Positions 6,588 through 13,949 of a DNA stretch of 16,801 bases are shown in pieces (positions within the stretch are counted from its first letter, which is position 1; every line of letters starts with the position of its first letter). This DNA is from Actinomycetota bacterium (GTDB lineage: Bacteria; Actinomycetota; Thermoleophilia; Gaiellales; Gaiellaceae): assembly GCA_003136795.1 (NCBI GenBank), contig PLDP01000207.1, forward strand, positions 1 through 16,801. Direction: 5' to 3'. The notes below the pieces were generated by a model. That model had not been told where the DNA came from. It saw only the letters and a program-made list of their open reading frames with translations, and searched no databases. The position numbers were made by a program, and so were the translations under genes.

Positions 6588-7421
6588 TCAGGACGAGTCC
6601 TCGCGTAGATAAGCCTGGTAGAGAGCTAAGTAACCTTTGCGATCTGGCTCATCGTGACACACCTGAGCAAGGGTGGAGACCTCGGTTTGGATCCAGCGTC
6701 GGAGTTCCGCCGCGGTGGGCATGAAAGCCATACGCTCTAGCTCGGCGACTTGGTCTCTCAACAGCGTCTCTTCGGCATGCCGGGTCGGTTCGCGCCAGAG
6801 AGCTGTTCCAAGCGGAAGCTGGCGCATGATTCGCGCCCGACTTTCGACAACGCTTCGGAAACGAAGGCGAGCGTTAACGGTCTCTCTGCGTAGCAGTTGC
6901 TTGGCCACATCACAAAGGGCCATGACGTAGCTCGAAAGATCGTTCTCCGCGTCGGGGAGCGTCGCCTGGGCATTTGAAGCATAAGCCTTAGCGATGCAAC
7001 CGTCAGCGTCCTTAAGGATTCCGGTCGGTGGGAAGAACAGCCGCGGCCAATACACGATCTCACCGCGCCGCTCTTCGGCGAGGAGTGAGAAGTCGAGCCG
7101 TGTCGTTCCAACCGTTAGATAGTGCTTCTCCGTGCCAGCCCAGTAGTGCCAGCCAACTTGTAACCCTCCGGAGCCAAGCCACTGACGAAGATTTGCGCTG
7201 CTCCACCACGGTCCGTGTTGTCTCGACCGCGACCACGCCGTCACGTCGACGAAGAGGAAATAGTCTAGGTCTGAGAAAGGATCAGAAACTGTGTTCGCGA
7301 CTGAACCAACTAGAACCGCGCCGATCACGGAGTCGTCGGAGTTGACCAGCCGCCGAACCGCTTCGGCGATTTGTTCGCGATCAAGAATGTGTGTCATCTT
7401 CCCACTCGGCCAGTAGGCCAT
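6588..7421 (-). CDS. Pol-beta-superfamily nucleotidyltransferase, 277 aa (Lnu(B/F)-like layout)
   Basis: The N-terminal domain has the nucleotidyltransferase signature GSVAN (39-43) followed by DPFSDLDYFLFVD with metal-binding Asp51 and Asp53, and a likely third carboxylate in TRLDFSLL (Asp110). The C-terminal half is helical (SYVMALCDVAKQLLRRE, ARIMRQLPLGTALW). Length and layout resemble lincosamide nucleotidyltransferases of the Lnu(B)/Lnu(F) group and related small-molecule adenylyltransferases, but I cannot name a substrate. The ATG at 7421 has AGGGG about 10 nt upstream; a second ATG at 7397 would remove eight residues. Either start overlaps the 3' end of the HIT gene (41 or 17 nt), so the two are cotranscribed and probably coupled. 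Transfer of a nucleotidyl group to a drug, metabolite or protein is the expected reaction. Confidence 0.75.
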   Translation of the reverse strand: MAYWPSGKMTHILDREQIAEAVRRLVNSDDSVIGAVLVGSVANTVSDPFSDLDYFLFVDVTAWSRSRQHGPWWSSANLRQWLGSGGLQVGWHYWAGTEKHYLTVGTTRLDFSLLAEERRGEIVYWPRLFFPPTGILKDADGCIAKAYASNAQATLPDAENDLSSYVMALCDVAKQLLRRETVNARLRFRSVVESRARIMRQLPLGTALWREPTRHAEETLLRDQVAELERMAFMPTAAELRRWIQTEVSTLAQVCHDEPDRKGYLALYQAYLREDSS

Positions 7422-7863
7422 GAGCGCGGTTCCCCTGCCGGAGCACAGTAACGATCGCGCTCAGCACGTCGGCCGGTTCGGACTCTAGCTCCGGGAAGGT
7501 CAAGAACATCGGCCAGCGATCATCGACCCAGGTTTTGCGACCGAAGGGCACTTCCTGGCTGTATCGGGGAAAGGCGTGCAGATGAAGGAGCGGGTCATGC
7601 TGGCCGGATATCACGTAATTGAACCGGGCGGGATTGAAACAAGCCTTCGCTAGTTGCTCGAAGGCCCTGATGACGATTCTGAGTTCAAGGACATCCCTTT
7701 CTGAGACCTGGGAGAATTCCGTTACCCGATTTTGGTTGAGGATCAGACAGCTACCCAAGGTGCGCTGCGCCGGGCGCACGCTGAGGATCCAGCTCGGAGT
7801 CGATCCCACCGCGAGGAGCGGAAGATCGAAGCGACACCAATCGGTAGCGGATGTTCTGGTCAT
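7381..7863 (-). CDS. HIT-superfamily nucleotide hydrolase/transferase, 160 aa
   Basis: The core LGSCLILNQNRVTEFSQV, helix ERDVLELRIVIRAFEQLAKA, FNYVISGQHDPLLHLHAFPRY is the HIT-family fold. The final segment aligns with the family pattern N-Y...PHLHWHVVPRY. His94, at the nucleophile position, and His96 are present; the first His of the HxHxH triad is Leu92. HIT proteins hydrolyse or transfer nucleotidyl groups (Ap4A, AMP-lysine, aminoacyl-AMP and similar). The start is ATG 7863, with AGGA about 4 nt upstream; the frame is open further upstream to 8070 but that extension is not protein-like. It overlaps the nucleotidyltransferase gene downstream, implying linked roles. Confidence 0.7.
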   Translation of the reverse strand: MTRTSATDWCRFDLPLLAVGSTPSWILSVRPAQRTLGSCLILNQNRVTEFSQVSERDVLELRIVIRAFEQLAKACFNPARFNYVISGQHDPLLHLHAFPRYSQEVPFGRKTWVDDRWPMFLTFPELESEPADVLSAIVTVLRQGNRAHGLLAEWEDDTHS

Positions 7864-8309
7864 CTTTTCCTGCGATCCTTCGACCTTCTGAAAACCGTAT
7901 GTCACGGCGGTGAGGCATGCCTCCTGGCGAGATCCGGTTCGAGGCTTCCCCGAGGAAGCCTGCTCGCTCGGTTTGGGGCGTCTGGTTGAGGCTACGCACT
8001 TCATGCGAAGCGAGGGCGCGTACCTCCTCCTGAGCAGCGCCTGGAGCGCTTCGGCAGCTCTTGTGTGCAACGCCGGGTGGGCGAGTTCCGTTGCCGATGG
8101 CTGCGCACCACCCAGTTGGAGTGGCGGTGTCTGCCCGTGTACGGTTAGGTGTGAAGCGTGCCGCAGTTAATTTCTGTCGGATCCGCGTTCAGCCCCTCCT
8201 GGCCGCAGCTTCACCCCTCGCTCGCAGAGGGTGTGCGAACGCCGTGCGAACAACTGCTGTCCAGAAGCGACCAAATCGGCACTTTTTCGGCCTCATGCGA
8301 ACAGCCTGA
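7864..8309. other. Non-coding or decayed spacer at the edge of the accessory block
   Basis: No frame on either strand looks protein-like. Visible structure is the 8-bp hairpin at 7942-7961, three copies of TGCGAAC (8234-8240, 8245-8251, 8296-8302), and an imperfect inverted repeat pairing GGCACTTTTTCGG (8278-8290) with CCGAAAATGCC (8315-8325), which reaches into the mutY remnant. A tRNA-like GGTTCGAGGC at about 7936-7945 has no matching acceptor or anticodon arms. The promoter of the HIT/nucleotidyltransferase operon should lie here. Confidence 0.45.
7942..7961. repeat. Perfect 8-bp hairpin upstream of the HIT gene
   Basis: AGGCTTCC (7942-7949), a 4-base loop CCGA, and GGAAGCCT (7954-7961) form a perfect inverted repeat about 80 bp upstream of the HIT-gene start. 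It has no T-tract on either side. It could be a structured leader element, an operator or a small DNA hairpin; nothing in the sequence decides between them. Confidence 0.5.
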
Positions 8310-8468
8310 TCAGACCGAAAATGCCCGCATAGCAGGAAGCTCCACGTTCTCAACGCGGTACTGCTGCAGCATCACCTCCGAGACGAGGATCGCGTAAGGG
8401 TCGGTTGTCTCGCGCCACGGAAGCGGTCGCTTGTTGTCCTCGTACCAAACCAAGAGCAGCTGTTGCAC
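8310..8468 (-). pseudogene. mutY: mutY (A/G-specific adenine glycosylase), N-terminal remnant
   Basis: The minus-strand frame starting near GTG 8468 reads [19 protein letters not shown], then [19 protein letters not shown]. This is the start of MutY: WY...LPWR...DPYxIxVSExMLQQ. Homology ends after RVENV, at about 8340, and the frame runs into unrelated residues and a TGA at 8310-8312. About 300 residues are lost, including the catalytic Asp and, where present, the iron-sulphur cluster region. Intact MutY removes adenine opposite 8-oxoguanine. The remnant is divergent from the ABC exporter gene at 8510, only about 40 bp away. The break coincides with the change from GC-rich core to the accessory block, so the block, or a deletion at its edge, probably removed the rest. 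Confidence 0.75.
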
Positions 8469-8509
8469 TGGGTTGAGCGTAGAGGCACCACGAACTTGAC
8501 TATCGTCTG

Positions 8510-9496
8510 GTGATCGGCGAGCCGGCCATCATTCCGTCTGCGGCAACTGAATCTCCGATCCGGGCCGAGCAGCTGCGGAAGGTCTACGGGAGCCGTCACG
8601 AGACCGTGATCGCGGTGGACGGCCTCGACCTCGAGGTGCGCCGCGGCGAGTTCTTCGGGCTGCTCGGCCCGAACGGCGCCGGCAAGTCGACGACGATCGG
8701 GATGCTGACCACGATCGTCGTGCCGACGGGCGGGCGGGCGCTGATCGCCGGCCTGGACGTGCGACACCACGCGGCAGCCGTAAAGCGGCGCATCGGTGTC
8801 GTCTCGCAGGCGAACACACTCGACCGCTCGCTGACCGTGTGGGAGAACCTCTACTACCACGGCCGTTTCTTCGGCGTGCCGCGGCGGCGGGCGCGCCTGC
8901 GCGCCGACGAGTTGCTCGAGCAGTTCGCGCTCTCCGAACGAGCGCAGTCGATGGTGTTCCAGCTTTCGGGCGGACTCGCGCAGCGGCTGATGATCGCTCG
9001 CGCGCTCGTGCACGAGCCCGAGGTGCTCTTCCTCGACGAGCCGACCTCGGGGATCGACCCACAATCCCGCATCAACCTCTGGCGCATCCTGGGCGACCTG
9101 CACGAAGCTGGGCAGACGACGCTGCTCACGACGCACAACATGGATGAGGCGGACAAGCTCTGCGAACGGATCGCGATCATCGACAATGGCAAGGCGCTCG
9201 CGCTCGGCAGCCCGACCGAGCTGAAGCAGACGCTCGGCGCCGACACCCTGATCACGCTGACGATCGACGGCGAGCCCGCGCCACTCGCGGAACGGGCGGC
9301 CGCGCTCGCAGGTGTGCGCGCCGTCGAGCGGGAAGGACAGCTCGTGCGCGTGTTCGCGACCCGCTCGGAGGGCGTGCTCGCGAAGCTCGTCGAGACTGCG
9401 ACGAGCCTCGGGCTGCACGTGCGCGACGCCGCGAGCCACCCGCCCAGCCTCGAGACCGTCTTCCTCACGCTCACCGGCAGGGAGTACCGCGAATGA
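8510..9496 (+). CDS. ABC transporter ATP-binding protein, DrrA-like, 328 aa
   Basis: Cytoplasmic ATPase of an ABC-2-type exporter. Visible motifs are Walker [10 protein letters not shown] (53-61), Q-loop in [19 protein letters not shown], signature LSGG (152-155), Walker [12 protein letters not shown] with Asp176 and Glu177, and the switch His209 in TTHNMDEAD. The C-terminal ~100 residues after the NBD ([18 protein letters not shown] onward, ending [14 protein letters not shown]) are typical of the daunorubicin-resistance DrrA group. The GTG start at 8510 follows TATCGT by three bases; there is no clear ribosome-binding site, so the exact start is uncertain by a few codons. The stop overlaps the permease ATG by 4 nt (ATGA). 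Substrate is unknown; drug or lipid export is likely. Confidence 0.9.
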   Translation: MIGEPAIIPSAATESPIRAEQLRKVYGSRHETVIAVDGLDLEVRRGEFFGLLGPNGAGKSTTIGMLTTIVVPTGGRALIAGLDVRHHAAAVKRRIGVVSQANTLDRSLTVWENLYYHGRFFGVPRRRARLRADELLEQFALSERAQSMVFQLSGGLAQRLMIARALVHEPEVLFLDEPTSGIDPQSRINLWRILGDLHEAGQTTLLTTHNMDEADKLCERIAIIDNGKALALGSPTELKQTLGADTLITLTIDGEPAPLAERAAALAGVRAVEREGQLVRVFATRSEGVLAKLVETATSLGLHVRDAASHPPSLETVFLTLTGREYRE

Positions 9497-10293
9497 GCGC
9501 CGAGGTGGGGACGTTCTTCGCGCTGGTGGCGCGCGACCTGCGCGTTCTCCGGCGCCAGTTCGGGCAGTTCCTGGTGCGCACGATCATGCAGCCGCTGCTC
9601 TTCGTCTTCGTCTTCGCCTACGTCTTCCCGAAGATCGGCCAGGGCTTCCACGGCGGCTCCACCGGTGTCTCGTTCACGACCGTGCTCGTGCCGGGCCTGA
9701 TCGCCGTCGCGATCAACTTCCAGGGCATCCAGGCCGTCGCGCTGCCGCTGGTGCAGGAGTTCAGCTTCAGCAAGGAGATCGAGGACCGCGTGCTTGCACC
9801 CGTTCCGGTCTGGGTCGTCGGGCTCGAGAAGATCGCCGTCGGCGCCGCCCAGTCGCTGCTTGCGGCCGGCGTCGTCTTTCCGATCGTCTACCTCGTGCAC
9901 GCGCATGGGGCCGCACCGAGCCTCCACATCCACGATCCCCTGCTGTTCGCGATCGCGCTGGTCTTCGCGTGCGTGCTCGCGGCCGCGCTCGGGCTCTTCA
10001 TCGGGACCGTGATCGACCCCCGCAAGATCCCGCTCCTGTTTGCCGTCGTCGTGATCCCGATCACGTTCCTCGGCTGCGTCTACTACCCATGGGCGACCCT
10101 CACGCCGATCCCGTGGCTCAAGGTCCTCGTGCTCCTCAACCCGCTCGTCTACATGACGGAAGGGCTGCGGGCGTCGCTGACGCCGGAGCTGCCGCACATG
10201 CCGGTGTGGGCGTTCATGCTCGCGCTCGTCGGCGGCTCGACCGCGCTCACGATCGTCTCGCTGCGGACGTTCACGCGGCGCGTCGTCACCTGA
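9493..10293 (+). CDS. ABC-2-type permease, DrrB-like, 266 aa
   Basis: Integral membrane partner of the preceding ATPase, translated from an ATGA overlap. Six hydrophobic segments are visible: IMQPLLFVFVFAYVF, the FTTVLVPGLIAVAI segment, the AQSLLAAGVVFPIVYLV segment, LLFAIALVFACVLAAALGLF, LLFAVVVIPITFLGCVYY, and WAFMLALVGGSTALTIVSL near the C-terminus. The length and the LVRTIMQPLLF start match ABC-2 transporters of the DrrB family. Two subunits each of ATPase and permease normally form the exporter. The gene ends 30 bp before the convergent UPF0104-family gene. Confidence 0.88.
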   Translation: MSAEVGTFFALVARDLRVLRRQFGQFLVRTIMQPLLFVFVFAYVFPKIGQGFHGGSTGVSFTTVLVPGLIAVAINFQGIQAVALPLVQEFSFSKEIEDRVLAPVPVWVVGLEKIAVGAAQSLLAAGVVFPIVYLVHAHGAAPSLHIHDPLLFAIALVFACVLAAALGLFIGTVIDPRKIPLLFAVVVIPITFLGCVYYPWATLTPIPWLKVLVLLNPLVYMTEGLRASLTPELPHMPVWAFMLALVGGSTALTIVSLRTFTRRVVT

Positions 10294-10323
10294 GCGACGG
10301 CGAGTGTGCGAGCTCGACGATCG

Positions 10324-11295
10324 TCACGACGACGTTCGCGCGGTGCGCGTCAGCCGCCAGGAGACAATGCCGGCGCCGAAGAGCAGCAGCTCGACGAGCG
10401 TGATCGCGAGCCTGTTCAGCAGCGTCACGCCGAGCGCGGGCCCGGACGTTGTGATCGCCAGCAGCAGCCCGTACATCGACGCTTCGCGCGCGCCGAGGCC
10501 CGACGGAGTGAACACCGCGAGCACGGCGACAATCGCGCCGACCGCCGACACCCCGCCGAGAAACGGGATCGTCGCAAGGCCGACATCGGTGCCGACGCTG
10601 CGCAGCATGAAGTACACAGCCGCACCGGAGATCAGCCAGGTGCCGCAGTAGAAGACGAGCAACACGATGGTCTGCGAGAACGGCAGCGGCTCGATCGTGT
10701 CGGCGCCGAACGGCCGCAGCAACCTTTGCATGAGGGGACGGAAGACGCGCGGGTGCAGGCCGAGCGCACAGAGCAGCCCGAACCCGACGAGCGGAAGCAG
10801 CGGCGCGTTCACGCCCCGCACCCACGCGAGGCTGACGACGAACACGATCACGCCGGAGATCGCCGACAGCCCGGCCTCAACGAGGATCGACGCGAGCACG
10901 GTTGGCGTGTCGGTGACGCCGGCCGAGCGTCGCAGAGCGAGCGTGCGTGCCGCCGGCGTCCACACGCCACCCGGCAGGTACTTCGCGAGCATCGACACCA
11001 TCTCGGCCTGCAACGCCACGCGGTACGGAATCTGGATGTTCCAGACGAGGAGGATGCGGATCCAGCCGAGGATGAAGACGAGGTAGTAGACGGCGACGGT
11101 TGCGAACCCAAGCGCGAGGTAGCCGGGCCGCGCGTTCTCGAGGAGCGGGCCCGCCTTCGACCACTGGTCCTGCACCGCCCAGACGCAGACCGCGACCGTT
11201 GCGGTGACGAGCGCCAGCTGCAGCGACTTGGCCACGCGCGGATGCGCGCGCAGATAGACGACCGCCTTGCGGGCGCCGCTCAGGATTTCCGCCAT
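10324..11295 (-). CDS. UPF0104 / lysylphosphatidylglycerol synthase TM-region family membrane protein, 323 aa
   Basis: Polytopic membrane protein with family marks AKYLPGGVWTPAAR (around residues 105-118) and AVFTPSGLGAREASMYGLLL near residue 265. Seven or eight hydrophobic segments are visible, including LGFATVAVYYLVFILGWIRI, AISGVIVFVVSLAWV, VLLVFYCGTWLISGAAVYF and ITLVELLLFGAGIVSW. The LPG_synthase_TM/UPF0104 family includes the flippase part of MprF and stand-alone proteins next to glycosyltransferases; the transported lipid is not known here. No synthase domain is fused. The gene is convergent with the ABC permease. The start is ATG 11295, without a strong ribosome-binding site. Confidence 0.85.
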   Translation of the reverse strand: MAEILSGARKAVVYLRAHPRVAKSLQLALVTATVAVCVWAVQDQWSKAGPLLENARPGYLALGFATVAVYYLVFILGWIRILLVWNIQIPYRVALQAEMVSMLAKYLPGGVWTPAARTLALRRSAGVTDTPTVLASILVEAGLSAISGVIVFVVSLAWVRGVNAPLLPLVGFGLLCALGLHPRVFRPLMQRLLRPFGADTIEPLPFSQTIVLLVFYCGTWLISGAAVYFMLRSVGTDVGLATIPFLGGVSAVGAIVAVLAVFTPSGLGAREASMYGLLLAITTSGPALGVTLLNRLAITLVELLLFGAGIVSWRLTRTARTSS

Positions 11296-11325
11296 GACGA
11301 CGGAGTTTGCCGGTCGGGAGGGTCC

Positions 11326-11484
11326 TCAGGTGGAGAGGCGGATGCCGACCCAGACGCCCGCGATCCCGCCGACCGCGCTGAAGAGCAGCGAGATGGCCGA
11401 GAAGCTCGAACTGCCCCAGAGCTCCGGAAGGTAGCCGCCGGCGAACGTGCCGAAGGTGGCGCAGATGCCGATGACCGAGCGCAT
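11326..11484 (-). CDS. Small glycine-rich membrane protein, 52 aa
   Basis: The ATG at 11484 follows AAGG at a good spacing (AAGGCGACC-ATG). Two short hydrophobic segments, VIGICATFGTFAGGYL and AISLLFSAVGGIAGVWVGI, separated by PELWGSSSF, form a helical hairpin with small-residue packing motifs. Short proteins of this layout are widespread in Actinobacteria and other phyla but have no known function. A longer frame up to 11550 would add a non-hydrophobic, poorly supported N-terminus and overlap the MFS gene. The gene is divergent from the MFS transporter, with 45 bp between the two starts. Confidence 0.7.
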   Translation of the reverse strand: MRSVIGICATFGTFAGGYLPELWGSSSFSAISLLFSAVGGIAGVWVGIRLST

Positions 11485-11516
11485 GGTCGCCTTATCGGCA
11501 CGTGAGGGCCCCTGGC

Positions 11517-11522
11517 TAAAGT
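11517..11522 (+). promoter_or_regulatory. Candidate -10 box for a leaderless MFS transcript
   Basis: TAAAGT ends seven bases before the ATG at 11530, placing transcription initiation at the start codon. There is no ribosome-binding site upstream; the purine-rich GGGGGAGG is inside the coding sequence. No good -35 element is seen. Confidence 0.35.
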
Positions 11523-11529
11523 CCCCGAG

Positions 11530-12936
11530 ATGGGGGAGGCTCGGCAGCACTACAACGTCACGCTCGCGATTCTCGCGCTCGCCGGCCTCGCCTACGCGCT
11601 CCAGCAGACGATGATCGTGCCCGCGCTACCGAGCCTGCAGCGCGATTTTCACACCTCGACCGCCTGGGTCACCTGGCTCCTGACGTCGTTTCTGCTCGTC
11701 TCCGCGGTGGCGACGCCGGTGCTCGGGAAGCTCGGCGACCAGTACGGCAAGGAACGCTTCCTGCTGCTCAGCCTGCTCGTCTTCTTCGTCGGCTGCGTCG
11801 CGGCGATCTTCGCCTGGAACATCTGGTCGCTGATCGCCTTCCGCGCGATTCAAGGTTTCGGCGGCGCCGTGTTCCCGCTCTCGTTCGCGATCGTCTTCGA
11901 CGAGTTCCCGTCGGAGAAGGTGGGCTCGGGCGTCGGCATGGTCTCCGCGATCCTGGGGGTCGGCGGCGGGCTCGGGCTCGTCCTCTCCGGCGTGCTCGTC
12001 GACTACGCCTCGTGGCGCTGGCTCTTCATCGTCGGGGCGGTGTTCGTCGGCGTGGCGGCGATCGGCGTGTGGCGCTTCGTGCCCGAGTCGCCGGTCAAGA
12101 CGCCGTCGAAGCCCGACCCTGTCGGTGCGGCGCTGCTCTCGGGCGTGCTCGTGACGCTGCTGCTCGCCCTCACGGAGGGGCCGGTCTGGGGCTGGGGCTC
12201 GAGCCGCGTCGCGGGGCTCTTCGTTGCGAGCGGGGTGTTCGCATTCACCTGGGTGCGCGTCGAGCTGCGGGTCCCGGAGCCGATGGTCGACATCCGGATG
12301 ATGCTGCAGCGCACCGTGCTGTTCACCAACCTGGCGGCGATCTTCACGGGCTTCGCGATGTTCGGCGCGTTCGTGCTCCTGCCCTCGCTGATGCAGACGC
12401 ACTCGGGCGGTAGTGTCGACTACGGCTTCGGCCTCTCGGCGACGGCGACGGGGGTCTACCTGCTGCCCGGCGGCGTGCTCGGGTTCGTCGCGGGACCGGC
12501 GGCCGGGCGGCTCGGCACACGGTACGGCTCGCGGCTGCCGCTGGTGCTCGGGCTCGTCCTGACCTCGCTCGGGGTCGCGTCGCTCGCCGTCCTGCACGCC
12601 CACCCGCTCGAGATCTCCCTCGGCATGGTGGGCATCGGGATCGGCGTTCCGTTCGCGTTCGCGGCGATGGCGAAGCTGATCATCGACGCGGTCCGGCCGT
12701 CCGAGACCGGCGTGGCAACCGGCATGAACACGGTGATGCGCACGATCGGGTCGGTGATCGGCGGCCAGGTCGGCGCGGCGATCGTCAGCGCCGACACGAT
12801 CGGCGGCTCGAAGATCCCCGCCGAGTCGGCGTTCGTCGCCGCGTTCTGGGTGAGCGCAGCCGTCGCGCTGGTCGGCGCGGTGCTGGCGCGGTTCATCCCG
12901 CGCAAGGGCGCGGCACGCGTCGCGTTTGCGGACTAA
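11530..12936 (+). CDS. MFS transporter, DHA2 (14-TM drug:H+ antiporter) type, 468 aa
   Basis: Major facilitator protein in the inner membrane. Motif A is GKLGDQYGKERFLL between TM2 and TM3, and motif C-like GVGGGLGLVLSGVLVDYASW follows TM5. The start YALQQTMIVPALPSLQRDF with AWVTWLLTSFLL is typical of EmrB/QacA-type drug exporters of the DHA2 family, which normally have 14 membrane segments and about 450-500 residues. Proton-driven export of a drug or metabolite is the likely role; the substrate is unknown. The gene is divergent from the 52-aa membrane protein. It ends 9 bases before gltX but is probably a separate unit, because gltX has its own promoter-like box. Confidence 0.88.
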   Translation: MGEARQHYNVTLAILALAGLAYALQQTMIVPALPSLQRDFHTSTAWVTWLLTSFLLVSAVATPVLGKLGDQYGKERFLLLSLLVFFVGCVAAIFAWNIWSLIAFRAIQGFGGAVFPLSFAIVFDEFPSEKVGSGVGMVSAILGVGGGLGLVLSGVLVDYASWRWLFIVGAVFVGVAAIGVWRFVPESPVKTPSKPDPVGAALLSGVLVTLLLALTEGPVWGWGSSRVAGLFVASGVFAFTWVRVELRVPEPMVDIRMMLQRTVLFTNLAAIFTGFAMFGAFVLLPSLMQTHSGGSVDYGFGLSATATGVYLLPGGVLGFVAGPAAGRLGTRYGSRLPLVLGLVLTSLGVASLAVLHAHPLEISLGMVGIGIGVPFAFAAMAKLIIDAVRPSETGVATGMNTVMRTIGSVIGGQVGAAIVSADTIGGSKIPAESAFVAAFWVSAAVALVGAVLARFIPRKGAARVAFAD

Positions 12937-12945
12937 CGTCGCGTC

Positions 12946-13944
12946 ATGACCCGTGTGCGATTTGCGCCCAGCCCGACCGGGACGCTGCACGTCGGCAACG
13001 CGCTGAGCGCCGTCGCGAACCGTCGCTTCGGCGACTGGATGCTGCTCCGGATCGACGACACCGATGCTGCCCGCAACGTTCCCGGCGGCGAGCAGGCGAT
13101 CCTCGGCGACCTGCGCTGGCTCGGCATCGACTGGGACGAGGGGCCCGTGCGCCAGAGCGACCGCGCCGAGCGGCACCTCGAGGCGGCACGCACGGCTGGG
13201 CTGCCGCAGCGCTTCGAGGGCGTGATGCTGTGGCGAGACGAGGGGCCGCCGACGTTCCACCTCGCGAGCGTGGTCGACGACATCGACTTCGCGATCACGC
13301 ACGTGATCCGTGGTTCCGACCATCGCGCGAACGAGGAGCTGCACGCCGCGTTGCACGAGGCGCTTGGCTCGAAGCCGCCGCACGTGATCCATCACGGCCT
13401 CGTCGTCGGCGACGACGGCAAGAAGCTCTCGAAGCGCGCCGAAGGCGCAACGGTCGCATCGCTGCGCGACGCCGGCTATCCCGCCGAGGGGGTGCGTGCC
13501 TACCTCGACGAGCTCGACCTGCCGAAGCACGACGTCCACCTCGACCTCGACCGCATTCGCTCGCTCTCGGTCGACGTGCTCGGGCAGCTCGACGACGAGG
13601 CGCTCGCCGAGCGGGTGGGCGTGCCGGTCGAGGCGGCCCCGCTCCTGCGCGGCGCGCACGACCTGGTCGAGGCGCGGGCGCTCGCGCGCACCGTGCTCGA
13701 CCCACCAAGTAACACAGTGTTACTAAGTCCCGAGACGCTGGAGCGCTTTGTGGAGCTGCGTTCGCAGCTGCCGGACGTGCTCGAACAGGACGAGGCGAAG
13801 ACGGTCGTGCGCGAGCTGAAGGCCGTCGGAGGGAATCTGCGCGCGCTGCGGGTGGCGCTGACCGGCCAGGAGCGCGGGCCGGAGCTCTGGGCCGTGCTGC
13901 GCGCGCTGCCGCGTGACGAGGCGCTGCGCCGCGCACTACCCTGA
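12946..13944 (+). CDS. gltX: Glutamyl-tRNA synthetase, unusually compact (332 aa)
   Basis: Class I aminoacyl-tRNA synthetase that charges tRNA(Glu). The HIGH-type motif is HVGN (15-18, in RFAPSPTGTLHVGNA), the KMSKS-type motif is KLSKR (160-164), and the ITHVIRGSDHRANEELHAA segment is the diagnostic GluRS active-site stretch. Ordinary GluRS is about 470-490 residues. Here the connective insertion between RAERHLEAARTAG and FHLASVVDDIDFAITHV is cut to some 30 residues, with no Cys zinc site, and the anticodon-binding part is short, ending with the usual RALRVALTG. Unlike GluQ-RS it keeps a helical C-terminal domain. Position before cysS matches the gltX-cysS order of Bacillus (without cysE). 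ATG 12946 has TAACGT six bases upstream and no clear ribosome-binding site. Confidence 0.85.
   Translation: MTRVRFAPSPTGTLHVGNALSAVANRRFGDWMLLRIDDTDAARNVPGGEQAILGDLRWLGIDWDEGPVRQSDRAERHLEAARTAGLPQRFEGVMLWRDEGPPTFHLASVVDDIDFAITHVIRGSDHRANEELHAALHEALGSKPPHVIHHGLVVGDDGKKLSKRAEGATVASLRDAGYPAEGVRAYLDELDLPKHDVHLDLDRIRSLSVDVLGQLDDEALAERVGVPVEAAPLLRGAHDLVEARALARTVLDPPSNTVLLSPETLERFVELRSQLPDVLEQDEAKTVVRELKAVGGNLRALRVALTGQERGPELWAVLRALPRDEALRRALP
13708..13724. repeat. Perfect AT-rich palindrome inside gltX
   Basis: AGTAACAC, a central A and GTGTTACT form a perfect 17-bp inverted repeat in otherwise GC-rich coding DNA. It is read in frame as Ser-Asn-Thr-Val-Leu-Leu (residues 255-260), including TTA and CTA leucine codons that are rare in this neighbourhood. 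It lies in the linker of the C-terminal domain. The form resembles a TetR-type operator half-site pair, but no regulator is nearby. Confidence 0.7.
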
Positions 13945-13949
13945 GCAGG

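Noticed and set aside
7930..7950. tRNA T-arm-like GGTTCGAGGC, possible tRNA at the island edge
   Set aside because: No acceptor stem, anticodon arm or CCA end could be built around it; it is adjacent to an unrelated hairpin.
8372..10197. Long minus-strand frames opposite the ABC transporter genes
   Set aside because: The opposite strand has complete ABC motifs. These frames read as repetitive Arg/Ala/Glu-rich antisense. Only the mutY part beyond 8468, in a different frame, is real.
10306..11505. 399-codon plus-strand frame
   Set aside because: It is antisense to the UPF0104-family membrane protein and full of Arg/Asp/Glu runs; the opposite strand has clear membrane segments and family motifs.
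11626..13659. 677-codon open frame on the minus strand
   Set aside because: It is antisense to the MFS and gltX genes and has the Arg/Asp/Glu/His-rich, low-complexity composition of GC-rich shadow frames, with no family pattern.
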